A DNA stretch of 64,000 nucleotides from Bugula neritina (Eukaryota; Bryozoa; Gymnolaemata; Cheilostomatida; Bugulidae): positions 124,001-188,000 of the forward strand of contig CAXIUT010000057.1 in the NCBI GenBank assembly GCA_964035545.1. The letters run 5' to 3'. Of the stretch, positions 12,995-25,994 are shown in pieces. The translations under genes and the position numbers were made by a program. Position 1 is the first letter of the stretch; every line of letters begins with the position of its first letter. The notes below the pieces were generated by a model. That model saw only the letters and a program-made list of their open reading frames with translations. It was not told the DNA's origin and searched no databases.

Positions 12995-13477
12995 TCATAA
13001 TCTTTTTAGTTTTACTATTTTAATTGAAGATTGTTCTATTTTATTTCTATAAAAAGGTTAATTCAAAATTATATCCTATATTTCTTATATCTTATTCTTG
13101 CTTTTATTATTTTTACTACTTTTATTATTATTATTTTTATTATGATTATTTTTAGTATTTCTTTTTAGTTGATACAATTTCTAACTGTTTTTACTACCTA
13201 TTTTCTTGCCTTTGTTCACCACTATTTCAATCTTATCATAAGCCCTCTAGGTATGATACCTTCCTCTGATGCTAATCTAATTCTACAATGTCGAACACGT
13301 CGTTGGTCTTTTCGATCCATTTTTTTACGACTATAAACTATGTGATATATTTAGATATGAATGCTATCTAGCTGATTCCTTTTTCACTGCTCGATTGGAG
13401 AGCGTGTATGGTTGTGAGTTGGTGGGCGTTGAGTTGTATAGTATTAATTTTTGTATTTGTTTGTGGTTATTTATCAT
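12995..13477 (-). CDS. Asn/Lys-rich hypothetical protein, 160 aa
   Basis: A frame from ATG 13477 to TGA 12997-12995. The first half is basic with Ser and Thr. The middle is a low-complexity Asn/Lys/Ser run (NNHNKNNNNKSSKNNKSKNK) and the end is basic. No domain is visible. It sits 13 bp from the stop of the acyloxyacyl hydrolase gene on the same strand. Low complexity makes the call uncertain. Confidence 0.4.
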
Positions 13478-13490
13478 CGTTATAAAGATA

Positions 13491-15415
13491 TCAATGTAAA
13501 TCAAATAATCCGAATATGTTTTTTATTTACTAGTTATGGATGTTTTTCTATCCTATCCACTAAGGATGGTCTTTTCGGATTCTGTACCAAAGCCAATCTG
13601 CTAAGTATGAGTTGAATTATCCGTTTGGATGGAATCCATCGCATCTCTAGTACATCTATCTTGGATCACCTCCCTATACTATCTTTCTTTATAAAATTTC
13701 ATCGGCTGGAAAATCGTAGTATTGTGCATCGAAGTTTATAAATGTTTTTTATGTTAGAATCTTTTTGTATATTTTGCTTAAATTTTGGGCTCTTTCTGTT
13801 GCAAATTTACGAACTGTTTCATTGCTATTAAGCCATCCCCAGCATGGACTTATTTTCAGACAGTTAAGGAAGTCATACATCTATCCATATGTCACGTTCA
13901 AAGGATGAGTATCATTGACCAGATTTTAATACAAAACGCTTCCATCAGCTAACCCAAGTATAACTAGATGACTGCCTGAAGGTACCTATCTAAGATAGTG
14001 TTTACTTTGTTGTCTAGATAGGTGAGAAGGGAGTTGATGGATTCCTAGAATTGCAATTCTTTGGTCATGCTGTCAAAACTTTTTTTGCAGACATCGTTGC
14101 CAATCAGCTACAAAAACATCAACAATGGATAGTCATTATTTTGATCTCTAGATAGAGCTTTGATGTTGTTTTTGGTGTTGCCTGCTGATCCGCCATTGAC
14201 TCCGATGTTCTGGTAGTCGTTGTTATTACACAGATTCCAACTTCTAAGATACTTGTAGATCGATCGTGAAATATAAGAGGTGTTGCGGTGTGCAGTATAG
14301 GTAGAATCTTGAGGCAGGTCTAGTTAATCTGCCAGTCGTGGAAGTAGATCACTGTAGGTGTTGTTATCTATCATGGAAGCATTTAGATATTTTTATGGGA
14401 GTTAGAAATGTGCTCCTGCTGAATCTCCAATAACTGCCACTCCTAATCGCTTATAAGGCTTACAAAATTTATCTTAATACAATCTCCTTCTGTTATCTAG
14501 TCCGAAAATACCATTGCAATCTTGATCGATCCACTTAGATCCTGTCTTTCTTCCTGGGTAAACTGTATTTTAGATCTAGTTGCAGTCGCTTCCTCTCCAG
14601 TGGTATCCTCGGAAGGTGGACACGTCTGAGTATGTATCGTTGTCGAGGTCGAAGACGGGTAGATGTTAGTTTCCGAAGTGGTCTTTGAAGAGGTGGACTA
14701 GCCAGGTCCAAGGAGAAGGTTTTTTTGTTTACAAGATGCTGTTTTAGTTGATTTCATAGTTAGATAGTTTATTTTTGACTATTTTGCATTATTTATTTTT
14801 GCAGAGTCCAATGGTGAGACAGATTTTATCAGAAGGTTCCTTTTTAGTGAGAGTGGATATGATGATGGGCCCTGCGAAGTGAATAAATGCTTGGCAGGTG
14901 GGTTTGAGGTCACTATCAAAGAGGTTGCAAAGCTAATAACTAATAAAATTTGATACTTATAGTCGATGATAGTTGATATAGTTTTAAACGACTCTAAGTA
15001 TTACTACGCAAATGGCACATTCGTTATCGAAGCCACTTGATACATCGGTTTATAAAGAGGAATAATCTGCATTGGTACATTTTTGTTTAATTTTTTATAT
15101 TTTGGATATCATTAACTACATATATTACTGCCAGCTGATCGAGTTGGCTATCTTTACTATTTCTTGTAGTTATTCTTAGCAGTTGACATCATCTGTCTAA
15201 ATAGTTGGCTATTTAGTGTTTAGTTATAGATCTGAGTTTAGTATTTTGAGGGCGTAGTTGATTTTGATAGCGATTGAGAAAGCGTGGCTGGTATCGCCCG
15301 ATTTATAAAGAGTTACCATCTTTTATAGTTATGTTTAGATGTTTCTCAAAAGTTTTTGAGGTTTCGAGATGGATGTGGCAAGTAGTATGATTACTATTAT
15401 GGCTTTTGCAAGCAT
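13491..15415 (-). CDS. AOAH: Acyloxyacyl hydrolase (saposin-B plus GDSL esterase)
   Basis: Spliced length is 634 residues with a 20-nt intron (13986-14005). A signal peptide (MLAKAIIVIILLATSIS) leads to a saposin-type segment with spaced cysteines (ECAICVVIL ... CNLF ... CQAF ... CLTIGLC). The catalytic part follows: FRGYHWRGSDCN, VYPGRKTG, then VIGDSAGAHF with the nucleophile Ser332. Downstream are LMFLELIGNDVC and, at the C-terminus, the Asp/His region CDGFHPN. Removing the intron joins YLDNK to VPSGSHLVILGLADG exactly as in animal AOAH, which deacylates bacterial lipopolysaccharide. For a bacterivorous ciliate a phagosomal role is a reasonable inference. Confidence 0.93.
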
Positions 15416-15605
15416 ATTGTAGTAGGATATATAATGATAATAAATCTAAAACTAATATCTAAAAAAGAATAACTTAATATATATATTTAATGGTTTAATT
15501 GATATATAATTTAGGATTAAATTTGAAAATAATATCAGAGTAGTTATTATTGAAAATGTAATAAAAATCAAGCAAGTAAATTTCAAATAAGTCAAAGCCA
15601 GCATT

Positions 15606-16461
15606 ATGCCTTAAAGACAAAAAGTTTGTTCGTTCTTATTCTGGAAACCAATCGAAACAAATCGAATCGCCTCGTCATAATGGTCTAATAACAAAATCAA
15701 TAACAAATAAATTCATCACATAGAATAACAAGAATTTGATAAATAGCAGTTAATGTCGTTTGAATAAGAGTATGAAAGAAGAGTGTAGTAATAATTTGGC
15801 AATGAAATTAAAAATAATGCAATTAGAGGAACAATTGAATATCAGTTAAATATAGAAAAATAAAATATGTAGCTAGCTTTAGGAATACAAGAAGTAAAAG
15901 ACTTGTAGAAATGGTGCTAAAGATTAGGTTTTGAAGGAGATCAAGGGGAATTCTGGACTAAAAAGAATGAAAAGACAAATAGTTTCGAGTAGATGCTAAA
16001 CTGAAATGATTGATCTTAAAAATTAAAATAAAATCTTAAGGAGGGAAAAAGATCAACTGAAAAGTGGATTTTTTGAACTATAGAATCATATTGTTGAATT
16101 GAGAAAGAAAATATAAATTTAAAGATAAGACCAGCTATAGACGATTATTCGACTAAAAAAATAACTTAAAAAGAAATAGGATGAGAATAGAAATTTGGAT
16201 TTGCGTTTGAAGGTTTTTTTATCCAAATAGATCAAGCAAGAGCAGGTGAAGCAGTAGCAATCGAAATAGGGTGTAAAGAATGAATAGTTGTAGATATTGA
16301 AGTTGAAGCATATAAAGTTAGTGAAGCAGCATAACTAGTTAAAGAAGGATTATGCAGGTATTAAGAGAGTACAGCAGAGACACTAGAAAAACTAATTTTA
16401 TACTATATCCAATATAAGATCTCGATCTGTGAGTTTATCTCTGAGTCCTGAACCCAAATGA
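15606..16461 (+). CDS. coiled-coil protein, two frames, probably one gene with an unresolved break
   Basis: Frame one (15606-16004, 132 aa) begins MPERQKVCSFLF and turns into coiled coil (EEEYERRVEEEFGNEIKNN). It stops at TGA. Frame two (16006-16461, 151 aa) starts MIDLKNENKILRREKDQLK, is coiled coil throughout and ends in a Ser/Arg-rich tail (SRSVSLSLSPEPK). The coding character passes directly from one to the other, so a frameshift or missed intron is likelier than two genes. No 19-22 nt GT-AG segment bridging them was found. Confidence 0.45.
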
Positions 16462-16544
16462 TTGCAACTGTTGCGAATATGATTTAATTCGATCAAGTGA
16501 GAATAATATTTATTGATATCTAGTTATATTAAGAAATATCCGTT

Positions 16545-16823
16545 ATGGAACCTTTCGTCATTATTCGTAACTATAGACAGATTCGTGAGGAGTAGTTGAT
16601 GGCTCAGGTGGGTTCTTTTGCTTTGAAGGAACTTGATTCTAACGCCATCGGGTTGAGGGTGTCCGAGGGGAACAGGAGTAGATGTCAGAACTATTGCATT
16701 GAAGATAAATAAAATTACAACTATATTATGGATCATTAGAGAGAAGATAAATTCATTAAAAATATACCAAAACCCAATCATCGGCAGTTGATCAATTATG
16801 CCGACTATGATCTTAATTATTGA
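16545..16823 (+). CDS. small hypothetical protein, 92 aa
   Basis: ATG 16545 to TGA 16821-16823, starting MEPFVIIRNYRQIREEELMA and containing NAIGLRVSEGNRSRCQNYC. The protein is hydrophilic with no membrane segment. The opposite strand is also open but lacks a TGA for a long distance, so the plus strand is preferred. Function unknown. Confidence 0.4.
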
Positions 16824-16935
16824 TTTTTGCCTATCTGTACCATAAGTTCAAGACCTTACTGTTATCAGTCGAAGGGATGTTAGTTTTAAGTAGTATGCTG
16901 ATTAAATATTGATTAAATATGGTTGATTTGAGGGA

Positions 16936-18150
16936 TCAGGTGAGCAGGTCGACTGCATCTTGGAGCAGGTCATCATCGAAATCTTCATTCATGTGCAGGA
17001 GGAAATGCAGACTGATTTATTTTGGATCCATTACTTTTTTTACATTTACGGTTACCTCATCGCAGTCTCCATTGGTGTGGTAGGATTGCACTACAATCGA
17101 CCCATCCCAGCCTGGGAAAAAGAAATTCGAGGCATAGGCTCCACTTTTCCATTCTTCCCTAGCAACTATTTCTTAGGTCTAATTATTGATATAGTAGATA
17201 GGAGTTTTGAGTGTTTGTCCATCTTTATGTCTGAAGGTATGCATGACAGAGATGGGTCCAAGTCCAAAGCAGTCAGTAAGTTGATCGTTGTAGCAGTAGC
17301 CGTCTTAGGCTTTGTCTAGAAAGAACTTAACTTATCTGATGGTTGCGTGAGTATTTCCTAGAGAAGTATCGATGATGTAGTTGTCTTGATAGATTCCATT
17401 TTTTTTGCATTTATCTTTGAAGTCCATTTTGTTGGAGAGGGCAACTAACATATACTGGTTAGGTTGTGTTTACCATAAATAGCTGATTTTAAGTTGCAAA
17501 TTAGGTACTCCATATTCATTACCAATATTGTTTTTGGCTCTAACTGTTTGTAATTTACCCTTAGGATTATTTTTGAGATCGAAATAGGTAAAAACTAATT
17601 CTTATCCATGTTAATAAGTCCATAGTGCTATTTTTGAATGGTTGTTTATTTTTTTATGTTAATGATCGTATGTCCACTAATTTTATTTTGATTCCCACTA
17701 TGCTACGGGTTGACTGTCTTCGTGTAGATCTTAGTAGGAGTAGTAGACCAATTTGAAGCGATTGTCGTTGATTCCACCTCGTTATATAATGCAGAAGAGA
17801 TTGGTTTAGTAAAATGTTTATATTTACATGGAACAGGTATCTTAGAAGGTGTATTGATGATTTATTTGTATGATCTTTTTTGTTTGTAAATTAATGATGT
17901 CTATCTTGTGTTAGGGGACGTTCAATACGATGACTTATTTATCGTTTAGTTGGCCGAATACGTCGATTATATCTTTGTATTTTCTCTAGTAAAGTATCTT
18001 TCCTGAGGCATTCAGATGGACGATACTTTACTATGTGCCTGGTTTGTCCATCCGAATACCCACGAAGGTTCCATTGAAAGCTGTAGCAAATTGGAGTATT
18101 TTAGGCCATTTCGGGTTTAGTTTTATCGTAGTAGTATCTTTCAGCAACAT
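16936..18150 (-). CDS. hypothetical protein, 404 aa, beta-rich
   Basis: An intronless frame from ATG 18150 to TGA 16938-16936. The sequence has repeated beta-prone blocks such as LQFATAFNGTFVGIRMDKPG, QSIVHLNASGKILY and KLVYYSYEDL, reminiscent of a beta-propeller or seven-stranded repeat but without a recognisable motif. The C-terminal half has several Cys and Trp and ends in an acidic tail (MNEDFDDDLLQDAVDLL). No signal peptide is evident. Family unknown. Confidence 0.55.
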
Positions 18151-18299
18151 CTATCAAAGAATTATTATCAAATTTATATCAACTAAGATATGATATTATT
18201 TTGATTATTTATGAGCTATTTTTTAAATATGTCAATATACCAACTTATGCCTCTGATAATATTCAATCAGAATTAGTTATTGATAATAATTTTGAATAA

Positions 18300-18767
18300 A
18301 TGAATTGGAATCTGATAAATCTGATCATCTGTGGCTACCTCTTGGCTGCTTTAGTCCTTCTACATGCTACATTATTGTTCTGTGCAGAAGTACATTGTAT
18401 CTATCCTTTTGATAAACCTCCAGTTAGTAATGATCTAGGATATATGTTAAGAAATTTTATCTCTATCTTTCTACCGTTCGAGTTGAGACTTCTGCAAACG
18501 ATTGCTCAATGGGTCATATTAGGTGAAGTGATGCTGATAGTACTTTGGATACTGAGGCTGGTATATAAAATCATGTGGATGGTATTGTGGTCAGTGATAA
18601 TATCGTTTGTTGTGATGATATTGTTTATGTACTTTTCTAGTGATATTTTTGCGAGTCAGATTCAAGACTTGATGGTGGGAAAGGGAATAGCCACACATTA
18701 GCAAATTGGAAATTGGACTATGGCTAGTAAAGAAGCTTTTTAGAATGTTAAGTCGTATTTTAAATGA
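18300..18767 (+). CDS. small multi-pass membrane protein, 155 aa
   Basis: ATG 18300 to TGA 18765-18767. Three or four hydrophobic helices are visible: LINLIICGYLLAALVLLHAT, a central FISIFLPFELRLLQTIAQW, then VMLIVLWILRLVYKIMWMVL and SVIISFVVMILFMYF. A hydrophilic C-terminal tail follows that includes a TAG read as Glu. No family recognised. Confidence 0.55.
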
Positions 18768-18936
18768 TAGATGTTGTTTATTTATTCGGATTTTAGTTGT
18801 TTTAAAGTGATTTTGTTTTTAAAAAGAATGTTGATGACTGATTTATAGTTTTAGAGTTTATAATATTTTGACTAAAAATGTGTTAAATTGGAGATTAAGA
18901 AATAACTTGTTATAATTGTTAAAATAAAGCGCTCAA

Positions 18937-20352
18937 ATGAGAAAGGGAATCAATCAATCCTTGAACTTTAGAAACTATACATCAGAAGAATCAGAGTAGA
19001 CTGTTGAATTACCCAAGAAGATGAAATTTCAGGGAGTTAGTGTGTCCTTTAACTTGAATAGAGATTGCAATCCAAATATGAAAAATCAAAATAAAAGACA
19101 AGAAAATAGATTTGAAACTTCCTTAAAACCTATCTCAGCTCGTCTAAGGTCCAGAAAGTTAAAAAATAATAGATATAAAGACTAACTTTACTAAAATATA
19201 AAAAAAAATTGGTTACTTATCAGATAAAAGAAATTTATTTGTAAAGAATAACCAAGAGAGTTTGAGGTTTTTACTTGTTTACTTTGCTGGAGTGATAGGA
19301 AAGAAAAAGAATCTATATGGTAGAGTTAGAACCAATACTTGGAACACATGAGGAAACAACATAAAATATAACCTGACTTAAAGTATATTCTTGAATAAAA
19401 ATACGAAACACCTCCTTGTTCTCACGTTTTTATCAAAGGAAATCTCACAAATTTATTAAAAAACTATGAAAACTAAGAAAGTAAAAAGGTTTATTATCTT
19501 CTTCAAGCTAAAAAATATGATCAGCTCTATTTTTGTTCTTTTTACAGTTAGAAATTAGGAAAAATAACTCTTAATCAATAAGATTTGACTCAATATTTTA
19601 GTTCTCATCCTAACCAATCTTCAAAAATATATACTATTTCTCACATCGTAAAACAGAATTAATAAACTTTTTGGCTTTAAAAGAACCCTTAATTCGATTT
19701 ATTGACTGTTCCTGTTGTGTTTAAAAGTTAATTTTTTCAAATAAAATAAGTTTTATCAAATTCTCTTGATAAATTTAACTGGAATAAATCTTTAATTTTT
19801 GATTCTTTAAATATGCTTGAATTAAAATCTTGTAACCCAAACCTCAATCCTTAATATAACATCTATTTTTGCCTTCCTTATTGTTCAATCTGTAAAAGTT
19901 TTATATCAAATCCTACCCTTACGGATCTTCACTTAAAACAATATCATCCTCAAGTTTAAACAAAAATTCTATAAAAATTGACTATAAATAAATAAAATTT
20001 ACTAAGTTTTGGTCGAAAAAGAAAAGATAACATGATAACCAAAAGAAATAACTATGTCCAATAATCTATTGAAAATCTTGATTAAGATGAAGAAAAACTT
20101 ATCCTTTAAGGACAACTTCAACTTATACAGTCTAAATATACTAGTCGGAATCAAGCACCCTTTAAAATTTATTGTGGATAATGTCTAAAAATTTTTTATA
20201 AAAATAAAATTGTTAACTATATCTTCCATATTTTTTACTAACATCCTGAAATACACCCAACTAGCAGTTATCTCCCTTTATTCTTGATGAATTCTAATAA
20301 GTAAATTGAAAATTAACAATCAGAAGGAGGAGAAGATTCAGATCAAGAATGA
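18937..20352 (+). CDS. C2H2-like zinc-finger protein, tandem paralog 1 (471 aa)
   Basis: The first of three head-to-tail paralogs. After a variable N-terminus the shared MKFxGVSVSF motif appears. A conserved core follows: REFEVFTCLLCW...HMRKQH and CSHVFIKGNLTNLLKNYEN. Two further finger-like units are YCSICKSF...HLKQYH and YCGQCLKIF...HIFYQH, and the tail is acidic (SDQE). Spacing resembles degenerate C2H2 fingers. The ATG is preceded by GCGCTCAA, and related octamers precede the other two copies. A DNA- or RNA-binding role is inferred only from the fingers. Confidence 0.75.
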
Positions 20353-20564
20353 TTTACGTTCATTAATATATCTAATAAATCAATATATAATATGATTTAT
20401 CAAATCTAAATCATTAATAGTAATATTTCTTGATGATTAGGAAATATTGATATTATTTGAATTGATTAATGATTGATTTATAGAATCTAAATATTAGTGA
20501 CTAAAATATGTTAATCTAGAATTTAGGATTTAAATTTTTATAATTAGATAAATCAAGCGCTCGA

Positions 20565-22055
20565 ATGATAGGTCAAAGTATATTATCTGAGAAAGAAGAG
20601 TTAGAATTGACTCATAAAGTTTATAAAAAGATGAAATTTAATGGAGTTAGCGTGTCCTTTAGTTTGTCAGTAAATAATATTCCTGAGATTGAATAGAAAG
20701 ATATATTTCAAAGAAAACGAACCTAATCTAGGGCATATGAAACACCTCTATCAACTTGTTCAAGATCTGGAAAACTTAAAAACAGTCATTCAAGCTTGGA
20801 AAATAGAAATAATCAATCCTCAATTATCATATGCAAAAGTATTAAATACACTTCAAAGAGTCAAATCAAAAAGAATAAGAAAAAACTCGAATACAAGTTT
20901 AATATTAAAAAAATTTGGAATCAGATCAGGTCTAATAAATTTATTTTTAAAGAATAACCAAGAGAGTTTTAAGTTTTTACCTGCTTTCTTTGTTGGAATG
21001 ATAAAAGAGAAATAGACTCTATGTGGTAAAATCAGAATCACTACTTGGAACATATGAGGAAACAACATAAAATCTAACCTGACTTAAAGTATATTCTCTA
21101 ACAAAAATACAAAAAGCCTCCTTGCTCTCATGTTTTTATCAAAGGTAACTTCACAAATTTATTAAAAAACTATGAAAACTAAGAAAATAAAAAGATTTAT
21201 TACCTTCTTCAAACTAAAAAATATGATCAGCTCTATTTTTGTTCTTTTGGCAGTTAGAAATTAGGAAAAATAGCTCTTAATCAAAAAGATTTGATTAATT
21301 ATTGTTCTTATTTCATAAATTTCTCTTCTTCTTCTTAAATTTTTTTGAAGACTTCTCATTTATTAAAAAACAAATAATACACTCTTAGGTTATAAAAGAA
21401 CCCTTAATTCGATTTATTGACTGTTCCTATAGTGTTTAGTAGTTAAATTGAGAAAATAAGTAAGAGAATAGAATTTAAATTTGACTATTTTACCTGGAAA
21501 AAGATTCTTCGATTCGATAGTTTAAATATGTTATAAATAGCATCTTGTAATCCAACTTTAGTAAAAGGGTACAAATTTTTTTCTAATATTCCTTATTGTT
21601 CGATTTGTAGATAATATTTCTTAAATCGTTAGATTTTTTGGACACATTTCAAAAGAGAACATTCCTAGTTTAAGAGTTAAAATCGATATACTTTGGAAAT
21701 TAATCAAAGAAGTTTATATGAATATGGTCGGATAAGATAAAAATAGAGATAAAATTCCAAACAAATCAAATAAGGATTATCTAAAAATGAATTTTTACAA
21801 TATATTGATGAAGAATAAAAACTCATTTTTTAAGCATAGTGTTATTTAATTCATTAAAATCAAAGATGGAAGCCAGGATCTTTTTATTGTTATGAATGCG
21901 AGAAAAAGTATTGCAAAATTGAAATATTGAGTTATATCTCTCATATATTTTATGAACATCATGAAATATCTCCAGCCAACAGTCATTTACCTTTATTCTT
22001 GATAAAAAATGAAGAAAAAACTCATGTAAACACTTAAGAGTCTGATCAGGAATGA
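20565..22055 (+). CDS. C2H2-like zinc-finger protein, tandem paralog 2 (496 aa)
   Basis: Paralog of the gene upstream, with the same MKFNGVSVSF block, CFLCW...HMRKQH core, CSHVFIKGNFTNLLKNYEN and C-terminal fingers (YCSICR, FYCYECEKKYC...HIFYEHHE). The core nucleotide sequence, roughly 20940-21290, is nearly the same as 19220-19580 in copy 1, whereas the N-terminal and late regions diverge. The upstream start context GCGCTCGA is shared. It ends ESDQE. Confidence 0.75.
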
Positions 22056-22167
22056 TATCTATTTATTTTATAAATTTAGCTTCAAATATTAAAACTCTTG
22101 ACTAAAATAACTACAGATAGTACTTTGACATTTAACCAGTTATAATTACAAAAATATAGGCGCTTAA

Positions 22168-23670
22168 ATGTTAGAAGAGTCCAAGTTTCCCATCAAAATT
22201 GACTAATAGTAAACATAAGAGGAAATGAAAGTCTCCCATATTGTCAAAATAGGTGGTGTAAGCATTATTTACCAAATGGATAAACGTTTGAATCCTGAGG
22301 TAAATAAGAAGGATCCATGCATAGGAGTTAAGAATAAGTTGGCAAAGAGTAGAGTTCCTGTAGCTTCTCGTCTAAAATTGGAAAATATAAGAAGCAATAC
22401 AATCAGTCTGTAGCCTAAGAAAGATATGAAATCATCAATGATGAGAGGAAAAAGTTTCAAGCCAAGATAAGTATCAAAAAGTAAAAGGAAAGTATAATTT
22501 AAGGAAAAAGATAAAGATTCTAATGAACGTTCAAGAAAAAACAAACAAAATAGCAAAATATCTCAAAAGAAGAAATTTATTTTTAAAGAATAACCGAGAG
22601 AATTTGAGGTTTTTACTTGTTTACTTTGCTGGAAGAAAAAGAGAGAAATAGACTCTATGTGGTAAAATTAGAATCACTACTTGGAACACATGAGAAAACA
22701 ACATAAAATCTAACCTGACTTAAAGAAAATTCTCGAAAAAAAGTATAAAAAACCTCCTTGCTCTCATGTCTTTATCAAAGGAAATCTCACAAATTTGTTA
22801 AAAAACTATGAAAATGAAGAAAATAAGAAGGTGTATTATCTTCTTCAAGCTAAAAAATATGATCAGCTTTATTTTTGTGGTTGTAGATGGGTAGGAGAAA
22901 TAACTGCTTCTGTGTAAAAATTCATTAATCATATTCACTCTCATAAAGCTTAACTTTCCAACTGTAATTAAAAAAATTCTCACAACATCACATACTACTA
23001 ATAAGTAATTCGAGTAGAAAAGAATTCTAAATTTGATTACAAAATTATACCAATAGTTTTCAATAGACAATTTATAGGATTATCAAAAAAAGTGAGAAAT
23101 ATTATGAATGTTTTTAGCTGGAAAAAAATACTAGCCATTGATTTCTTCAATATTTTGTAGATATTGTCATGTAATCCTGGTATATGTGAACTAAATAGAG
23201 CTTATGAAAATATTATTCATTGTATAGTATGTAAAAACTACCCGAATTATCGAGTTTTAAAAAATCATATCAAGTTATGTTCAAAATAATAGCAAGAAGC
23301 AACATAATAATTAGATCTCAGTAGACATAGTTTACTACAATATGGTTTACATCTATTTTAAAAGAGAAAAAATAGAAAATTTTACTTTAAGTAATCTGCT
23401 CTTGCTGATAGTGAAGAAGAAAAGATTATTCTTGAAGCTCAGTTATATCTTATTGAACAGAAGGCAGGATATCTTTAGAAAATAATTTTCTACTGTGGGT
23501 TTTGTTAAACCAAGTTTAATCCATCTTTTTAACTTGCCTTCCTTTATCATATTCTATTTGAACATCCTCAAATATCTTTGAAGAATAGTCATTCGATAAG
23601 ATTCTTCCAAAATAGAGAAGATTACTGTTAAATTGATAGTTAAGAAAGAGAATAATCAGACTAAGAATGA
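22168..23670 (+). CDS. C2H2-like zinc-finger protein, tandem paralog 3 (500 aa)
   Basis: The third tandem copy. It carries the same central block (EFEVFTCLLCWKKKREIDS, HMRKQH, CSHVFIKGNLTNLLKNYEN, KKYDQLYFCGCRW). Its N-terminus is longer and Lys-rich and its C-terminal fingers are strongly diverged (HCIVCKN, FYCGFCETKF...HILFEH). The start context is GCGCTTAA. Tandem duplication followed by uneven divergence, with the central block kept similar, suggests gene conversion or constraint on that block. Confidence 0.72.
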
Positions 23671-23736
23671 TTTATGTCTCATGTATTGATATCAATATTG
23701 ATTATAAAAAAGATTTGATATTTTATGCTTTCAGAA

Positions 23737-24315
<579 letters not shown>

Positions 24316-24420
24316 TTAAATGAAAATCCTAGTCAGAAAAATGATCAGAAATGATCAGTTGTATTGAAGATTCAACAAAATAGATGATAGATATAAGAAA
24401 ATTATTTGATTGAGGGATAA

Positions 24421-25916
24421 TCATAAACAGTATATAGGACTATCTTTGATCTTTCTGAGACTAACTGCAGGTCCAAATAGCTCTTTGATATTTTATATTC
24501 CGAATTGAATCATTGTTGGACGTTATAAACTGAGACCCCAAGCTATCACTGACACATCTTCAGGAAATCCCATAGGACGAAGCATTTCAGGTCGGAAAAT
24601 ACCAGAATTGCCAATTTAAACTCTCTTTTTGAGAATTGGATGGGTACCTAGATAAAAGAAACTTTACCATAAACTTCCAGAGAAGGCTACGTGTAAGGAT
24701 TGTAGGTAGGTTTAAGTTATATATTTTTAATTCCTATTTTTTAATAAAATTCTGTAAGAACTCCAATTAGGTGCTGAAGACCTAAGTTTCTATCAATCAC
24801 AAATCCTTAAACTTGATGAAATTCTGCTAAATGAGTGTTATCTAGAGTTTAATTTCTGAACACTCTATCAATAGAGAAGAATTTTCTTGGTCTAAATGGT
24901 TTTTCTTAAGCTATTTTCTTAAGATATTGAGAAGAAACTGCAGTAGTGTGAGTTCTTAATAGATTTTTGAAGGCTTATTTAGGATCCCATTAATAATCAT
25001 ATCCTTTGCTGCCGAATCCTCCTTTTTAATGCACTTATTTAACAGCCTAAAAATATTGTTTATCAGGAACGGTTGCTTCTTGAGGATGAGAAACAAAGAA
25101 GGTATCATGAGCATCACGGGCAGGATGTGCTTGAGGCTGGAAGAGAGTATCAAAATTCCAAAAAGAGCTTTATACATATCGATCAGTTTTCATTTATTCG
25201 AATCCCATTTCTAGTAAGATTTAGATGAATTGTTGTTTAGTTTTCATTAATACATGAAGATTACCGTTTTCAATATCAAATCCTTTAGCAACTGGATTGA
25301 ATTTTTTGAATTAATGTTTTTACCATTATCCTTAGGCTATCATAGCACTTGTTAATTCTGGGACAAGTTGTATTTTTTATGAACGATAGCTTTATCCTTT
25401 TGTGATGAGGAAGTTTGTTTATACTTTTTCTTATATCAATTTTCTAGTTTTTATTGATTTTATATCTTCTTTTGATAGTTGTTCTCCTTTACCTTGATGG
25501 ATCAACAATAGTTTTTTTTTGTCTTAATCTTCAAAAACATCTTTAGTTTTGAAGATTTTATTGTCTTTAAGCAAAATAATCTTTTTCTTCATGGCATTTC
25601 CGAACCCAATCTTGAATTATCCCTTTAGTTATTGTTCTATCACCTCTTTGGGTATGCCTTAAACTGTCGATAGTTGATATATTCTTGCTTATGGAGTGCC
25701 TCTCTCAGCGTATGACTATCCTTAGGCTGTCAGAACGAATCTAACTACTTTTTTATTTTAAAGTTTGATGTAGTCTAGAGCTACTAAACTGACAAGTTAG
25801 GCATAGAGAGCTTAGTGTGTGAGTGCAAATTCTTTTTGGAAAGGAGCCGAATCTAGTATTTCAACATTTGATAGTTTTTTAAGGATGGCATCCTGAACAT
25901 CAATATCTGCCTGCAT
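24421..25916 (-). CDS. FARSA: Phenylalanyl-tRNA synthetase alpha subunit (cytosolic type)
   Basis: 491 residues after removal of a 20-nt intron (24648-24667). The N-terminal region holds the winged-helix modules typical of the eukaryotic alpha subunit. The catalytic core shows [22 protein letters not shown] (motif 1/2 region), [30 protein letters not shown] and [13 protein letters not shown] (motif 3). TAA encodes the invariant Glu in FRNET (24849-24851) and in HQVEG, strong evidence for UAA = Glu. The enzyme charges tRNA-Phe as an alpha2beta2 complex. Confidence 0.95.
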
Positions 25917-25994
25917 CTAAAAAATCTATATTAATATAATGATCAATTTCTTGTATTTAATATTCTAATTTAAATATCATTACTAACAACAATA

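Noticed and set aside
16524-16781. Minus-strand frame with a hydrophobic N-terminus
   Set aside because: Under the correct code it runs without stop far into the antisense of the coiled-coil gene; the plus-strand 92-codon frame is better.
16960-17319. Plus-strand hydrophobic frame of 119 codons
   Set aside because: It is antisense to the intact 404-codon minus gene, and open antisense frames are expected when only TGA stops.
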